8,149 nucleotides of DNA from Gemmatimonadota bacterium (lineage in GTDB: Bacteria; Gemmatimonadota; Gemmatimonadetes; Palauibacterales; Palauibacteraceae): assembly GCA_013042495.1 (NCBI GenBank), contig JABDQB010000118.1, forward strand, positions 1-8,149, written 5' to 3'. Numbering within the stretch: the first letter of the stretch is position 1; each line of letters begins with the position of its first letter. Position numbers and translations under genes: made by a program. Below are positions 5,691 through 8,149 of the stretch, one piece after another. The notes under the pieces are model-generated. The model was not told the origin of the DNA. It saw only the letters and a program-made list of their open reading frames with translations, and made no database searches.

Positions 5691-6899
5691 ATGGATGACG
5701 TCAGGCGAGCAGGACCTCACACGCGGATCATTCACGGCGGGCAGCAGACGGACCTGGAAACGGGCGCCGTCAGCACGCCGATCTTCCAGTCCTCCACCTT
5801 CGCGTTCGCGGACGCGGAACAGGGCGCGGAGCGGTTCGGCGGGGCGCCCGGCTACAAATACACGCGACTCGGAAATCCAACCGTGGCGGCCCTCGAGCGG
5901 AATATCGCCCTTCTCGAGCACGGGTATGGGGCTCTCGGGGCGGCCAGCGGGATGGCGGCGATCAACACGGTCTACCTGACCTTCCTGTCTCAGGATTCCC
6001 ACGCCATCGTCACGGACTGCGTATACGGGCCGACGAGGACGATCCTGGAGACGGAGTACGCGCGGTTCGGGGTTCAGGTGACCTTCGTCGATTCGTCCCA
6101 TCCGGACAATGTGGCCCGTGCCGTGCGTCCCAACACCAAGCTGATCTTCATCGAGAGCCCGGCGAACCCGACCCTGAAGCTCACGGACATCGCTCGCTGC
6201 GCCGACATCGCCCACCGTGCCGGGGCCATCCTCGCCGTGGACAACACGTTCGCTTCCCCGTTCCTGCAGAACCCGCTGCAGCTCGGTGCCGACGTCGTGA
6301 TCCACAGCATGACGAAGTTCATCAATGGCCACACCGACGTGGTCGCGGGAATCATCGTTGCGCGACAAGAAGACGTGCTGGAGAGACTGCGCTCCGTGCA
6401 CGTGAATCTGGGCGGAACCATGGATCCGCATCAGGCCTGGCTGGTCTTGCGAGGCCTCAAGACGCTGGGCCTGCGGATGGAACGGGCGCAGGCCAACGCC
6501 CGGGCCCTCGCCTATTACCTGCAGCGCCACGCCGCCGTGAAGTGGGTGAACTACCCCGGCCTCGTGGACCACCCCCAGCACGACCTGATGAGGCGGCAGA
6601 TGCGGGGGCCGGGAGCCATCGTGTGCTTCGGCGTTCGGGGAGGACTCGAGGCCGGTCGCCGTTTCATCAACAGCGTCGAGCTGGCGACCCTGGCCGTAAG
6701 CCTCGGCGGCATCGAGACCCTGATCGAGCACCCCGCCTCCATGACCCACGCGGGCGTGTCGGCCGAGGAACGCCGTAAAGCCGGGATCGCGGACGACCTG
6801 GTGCGCATCGCCGTCGGGTGCGAGGACTACGACGACCTGGAGAAGGACCTCGAGCAGGCGTTCGAGAAGGCGATGGCGGGAGAAGAAGCGGGCGTCTGA
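5691..6899 (+). CDS. PLP-dependent trans-sulfuration enzyme (Cys/Met metabolism family; cystathionine gamma-lyase / methionine gamma-lyase-like)
   Basis: This 402-residue cytoplasmic enzyme matches the Cys/Met metabolism PLP family over its full length. Numbering runs two residues behind Pseudomonas methionine gamma-lyase up to the PLP lysine: Tyr57 and Arg59 in KYTRLGNPT (phosphate contacts from the neighbouring subunit), Tyr112, Asp184 in AVDNTF (pyridine nitrogen), and Lys209 in HSMTKFINGH (Schiff base with PLP). Arg372 in DDLVRIAVG is the expected substrate-carboxylate contact. SLGGIETLIEHPASMTH (337-353) resembles gamma-lyases. However, the position of the catalytic Cys116 of methionine gamma-lyase is Pro114, and the Lys240-Asp241 pair of that enzyme is also not evident (segment HVNLGGTMDPH). 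Cystathionine gamma-lyase, cystathionine gamma-synthase, or an acyl-homoserine sulfhydrylase therefore remain possible. The ATG has a good GAGGA ribosome-binding site (5679-5683). It is divergent from the OPT operon and convergent with the porin gene. Confidence 0.92.
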   Translation: MDDVRRAGPHTRIIHGGQQTDLETGAVSTPIFQSSTFAFADAEQGAERFGGAPGYKYTRLGNPTVAALERNIALLEHGYGALGAASGMAAINTVYLTFLSQDSHAIVTDCVYGPTRTILETEYARFGVQVTFVDSSHPDNVARAVRPNTKLIFIESPANPTLKLTDIARCADIAHRAGAILAVDNTFASPFLQNPLQLGADVVIHSMTKFINGHTDVVAGIIVARQEDVLERLRSVHVNLGGTMDPHQAWLVLRGLKTLGLRMERAQANARALAYYLQRHAAVKWVNYPGLVDHPQHDLMRRQMRGPGAIVCFGVRGGLEAGRRFINSVELATLAVSLGGIETLIEHPASMTHAGVSAEERRKAGIADDLVRIAVGCEDYDDLEKDLEQAFEKAMAGEEAGV

Positions 6900-6906
6900 A
6901 GAGGGG
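6900..6906. other. Seven-base gap between convergent stop codons
   Basis: The stop codons of the trans-sulfuration and porin genes face each other across AGAGGGG. TCTGA (6895-6899) and TCAGA (6907-6911) are inverted repeats, but each simply contains a TGA stop codon, and a 5-bp stem is too weak for an intrinsic terminator. Transcripts from both sides probably overlap into the opposite gene. Confidence 0.5.
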
Positions 6907-8149
6907 TCAGAAGTCGAAGTACGCCGCGAACGACAGCCGGGTCGCGTCGCCCGACTCGCCGCCCTTGTTCACGCGCTGACCCCATGACAACTCGCCGCCC
7001 AGCCGGGCGCCTACCGTGATGTGCCAGAACGCGTTCGCCGAAAAATAGAACGAGTACTTGAACGCGTCTTCCGGCTCGAAGTCCTCGTTCCCCACACCCA
7101 GAGCGCCGATCGTGAAATTCGAGATCACGCCCGGTGCGATGATCCGCCAGCGGTGGTTGTACGTGACGTATCCACCCCAACTCTTCACGGCTGACCACTG
7201 GCCGCTCACCGGATTCAGGATCACGTCCAGGCCCTTGCCTCCGAGGCTACCCACGAAGCGAGAGATGGCCCGACCGCCGATCACCTGGAGCAGGATCTGG
7301 TCGTCGCCGTCGACCTTGATCTGCGCCGACAGCTGGAATCCGAGACCGGGGACGAGTTGGGTCTCAAAGTTCCGGTCCTGCAGGGTAATCGAGCGGAAGA
7401 TCGTGGAGAATGTGAGGTGACCCCAGTTCGTGTTGCGGCGGACGCGAGCCGCGATGTCGCCGAACCCCTGGAACTGCGCGAGCGTACCCGTGCCGGACCC
7501 CGCGCTGTCGGTCACCGTGGCGTCCACCTGGGGCGCCTCCAGTGCGAAGGCTGTGTTCCAGCCTTCAGCCGGACTGACGGTATACCGGATCTGGGGGGTG
7601 CGGACGGAGTTCGAGCTCGGCGGACCCTCGAGGTCCACGGTCACGGGAAGGGTCGTAACGTCCGTGAACGTGGACCAGGTCTGCCCGGCGAGGAAGCGCC
7701 AGTACTCTCCGTAGGCGTGTCGGAGACGCAGACTGTTCCCCTGCCCCCGGAAGTCCGTCTCGATGCGCCCGAAGACGATTCCCCTCCCCGTATCCCGGTT
7801 CAGCTCGAACCCGAACCGGCTCTGCGTAGCCTGCATGAAGAAGCGGGCCTGGTCGAACTGGTCGGTCGATGTCACCGGAATCTGGTAGGTGTCGAAGACG
7901 TCGGTGCTGCGCAGGCCGTCGAAGTCCCAGGCCCCGTTCAGGCGGATCGAGGCGCGGAGCCTAAAACTCCCCTTTCCGTCCGGGGTCGCGAAGACGAAAC
8001 CGGTCGAGTCGGGAGAATCCTGCGGATGGGCGTCCTGTAGAGTGTCTACAGCAGCCCGCAAACTGTCCACGATGGCCAGCGTGTCGAGCCGGGCCACGGC
8101 CACCGTGTCCTCCTGGGCCACCACGGGGGCCGCGGAGACGCCGCCGACC
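6907..8149 (-). CDS. DcaP-like outer-membrane porin, 5' end outside window
   Basis: This frame is open from its stop codon at 6907 to the right edge. A GTG at 8122-8124 could be called as a start, but the frame continues upstream and reads VGGVSAAPVVA before QEDTV. That looks like the end of a Sec signal peptide with cleavage after VVA, so the true start lies beyond 8149. The mature protein opens with a heptad-like segment (LDTLAIVDSLRAAVDTLQ), as in the N-terminal coiled coil of DcaP trimers, then a beta-barrel. Recognisable DcaP-type stretches are LNGAWDFDG, ATQSRFGFEL, GNSLRLRHAYGEY, LAGQTWSTF, LPVTVDLEGP and VRTPQIRY. The chain ends in aromatic FDF, the usual signal for outer-membrane barrel assembly. 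DcaP porins are trimeric channels for dicarboxylates and similar small anions; the substrate here is not known. It is convergent with the trans-sulfuration gene, with only seven bases between stop codons. Confidence 0.88.
   Translation of the reverse strand, partial: VGGVSAAPVVAQEDTVAVARLDTLAIVDSLRAAVDTLQDAHPQDSPDSTGFVFATPDGKGSFRLRASIRLNGAWDFDGLRSTDVFDTYQIPVTSTDQFDQARFFMQATQSRFGFELNRDTGRGIVFGRIETDFRGQGNSLRLRHAYGEYWRFLAGQTWSTFTDVTTLPVTVDLEGPPSSNSVRTPQIRYTVSPAEGWNTAFALEAPQVDATVTDSAGSGTGTLAQFQGFGDIAARVRRNTNWGHLTFSTIFRSITLQDRNFETQLVPGLGFQLSAQIKVDGDDQILLQVIGGRAISRFVGSLGGKGLDVILNPVSGQWSAVKSWGGYVTYNHRWRIIAPGVISNFTIGALGVGNEDFEPEDAFKYSFYFSANAFWHITVGARLGGELSWGQRVNKGGESGDATRLSFAAYFDF

Noticed and set aside
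5517..6749. 410-codon minus-strand frame opposite the trans-sulfuration gene.
   Set aside because: No motif and an Arg/His/Val-rich composition typical of antisense shadows; the plus strand has every PLP-site residue.
7357..8040. 227-codon plus-strand frame opposite the porin gene.
   Set aside because: Antisense to a well-supported beta-barrel protein and without protein-like features.
1..8149. Possibility of a defence system, mobile element, prophage, CRISPR array or RNA gene.
   Set aside because: No transposase, integrase, nuclease, toxin-antitoxin pair, regularly spaced repeats, tRNA-like or rRNA-like segment was found; all genes fit transport and metabolism.

Overview
This window is GC-rich chromosomal DNA from a diderm bacterium. 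An outer-membrane beta-barrel porin, a lipoprotein signal peptide and Sec signal peptides show an outer membrane and periplasm. The mix of a DcaP-like porin, an OPT-family oligopeptide transporter, an M29 aminopeptidase and exported hydrolases suits an environmental heterotroph. Gemmatimonadota or a similar GC-rich environmental phylum is a plausible guess, but no marker gene in the window settles it. Coding density is high, all reading frames are intact, and I see no mobile element, RNA gene, CRISPR array or known defence system.

Layout, left to right. A type I phosphodiesterase / nucleotide pyrophosphatase family enzyme of the alkaline phosphatase superfamily runs leftward off the window (1-759, minus). 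It is divergent from a lipoprotein esterase of the PHB-depolymerase / LpqC type (898-1827, plus). After a 176-base gap with a GC-rich hairpin comes an M29 metallo-aminopeptidase (2004-3122, plus). This is convergent with a two-gene minus-strand operon: an OPT transporter that starts with TTG (5458 to 3725), followed 10 bases later by a 191-residue unrecognised protein with two membrane helices and a helical tail (3714 to 3139). A 232-base divergent gap with an operator-like dyad separates the transporter from a PLP-dependent trans-sulfuration enzyme (5691-6899, plus). That gene is convergent, with a 7-base gap, with a DcaP-like porin (8149 to 6907, minus) whose 5' end lies outside the window.

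How the genes may work together. The OPT transporter could import small peptides and the M29 enzyme could trim N-terminal residues from them. The trans-sulfuration enzyme handles sulfur amino acids. The phosphodiesterase and the esterase act outside the cytoplasmic membrane, and the porin admits small, probably anionic, solutes. This reads as a nutrient-scavenging neighbourhood, but shared regulation is not shown. The least understood element is the small membrane protein coupled to the OPT gene. No clearly new system is visible.
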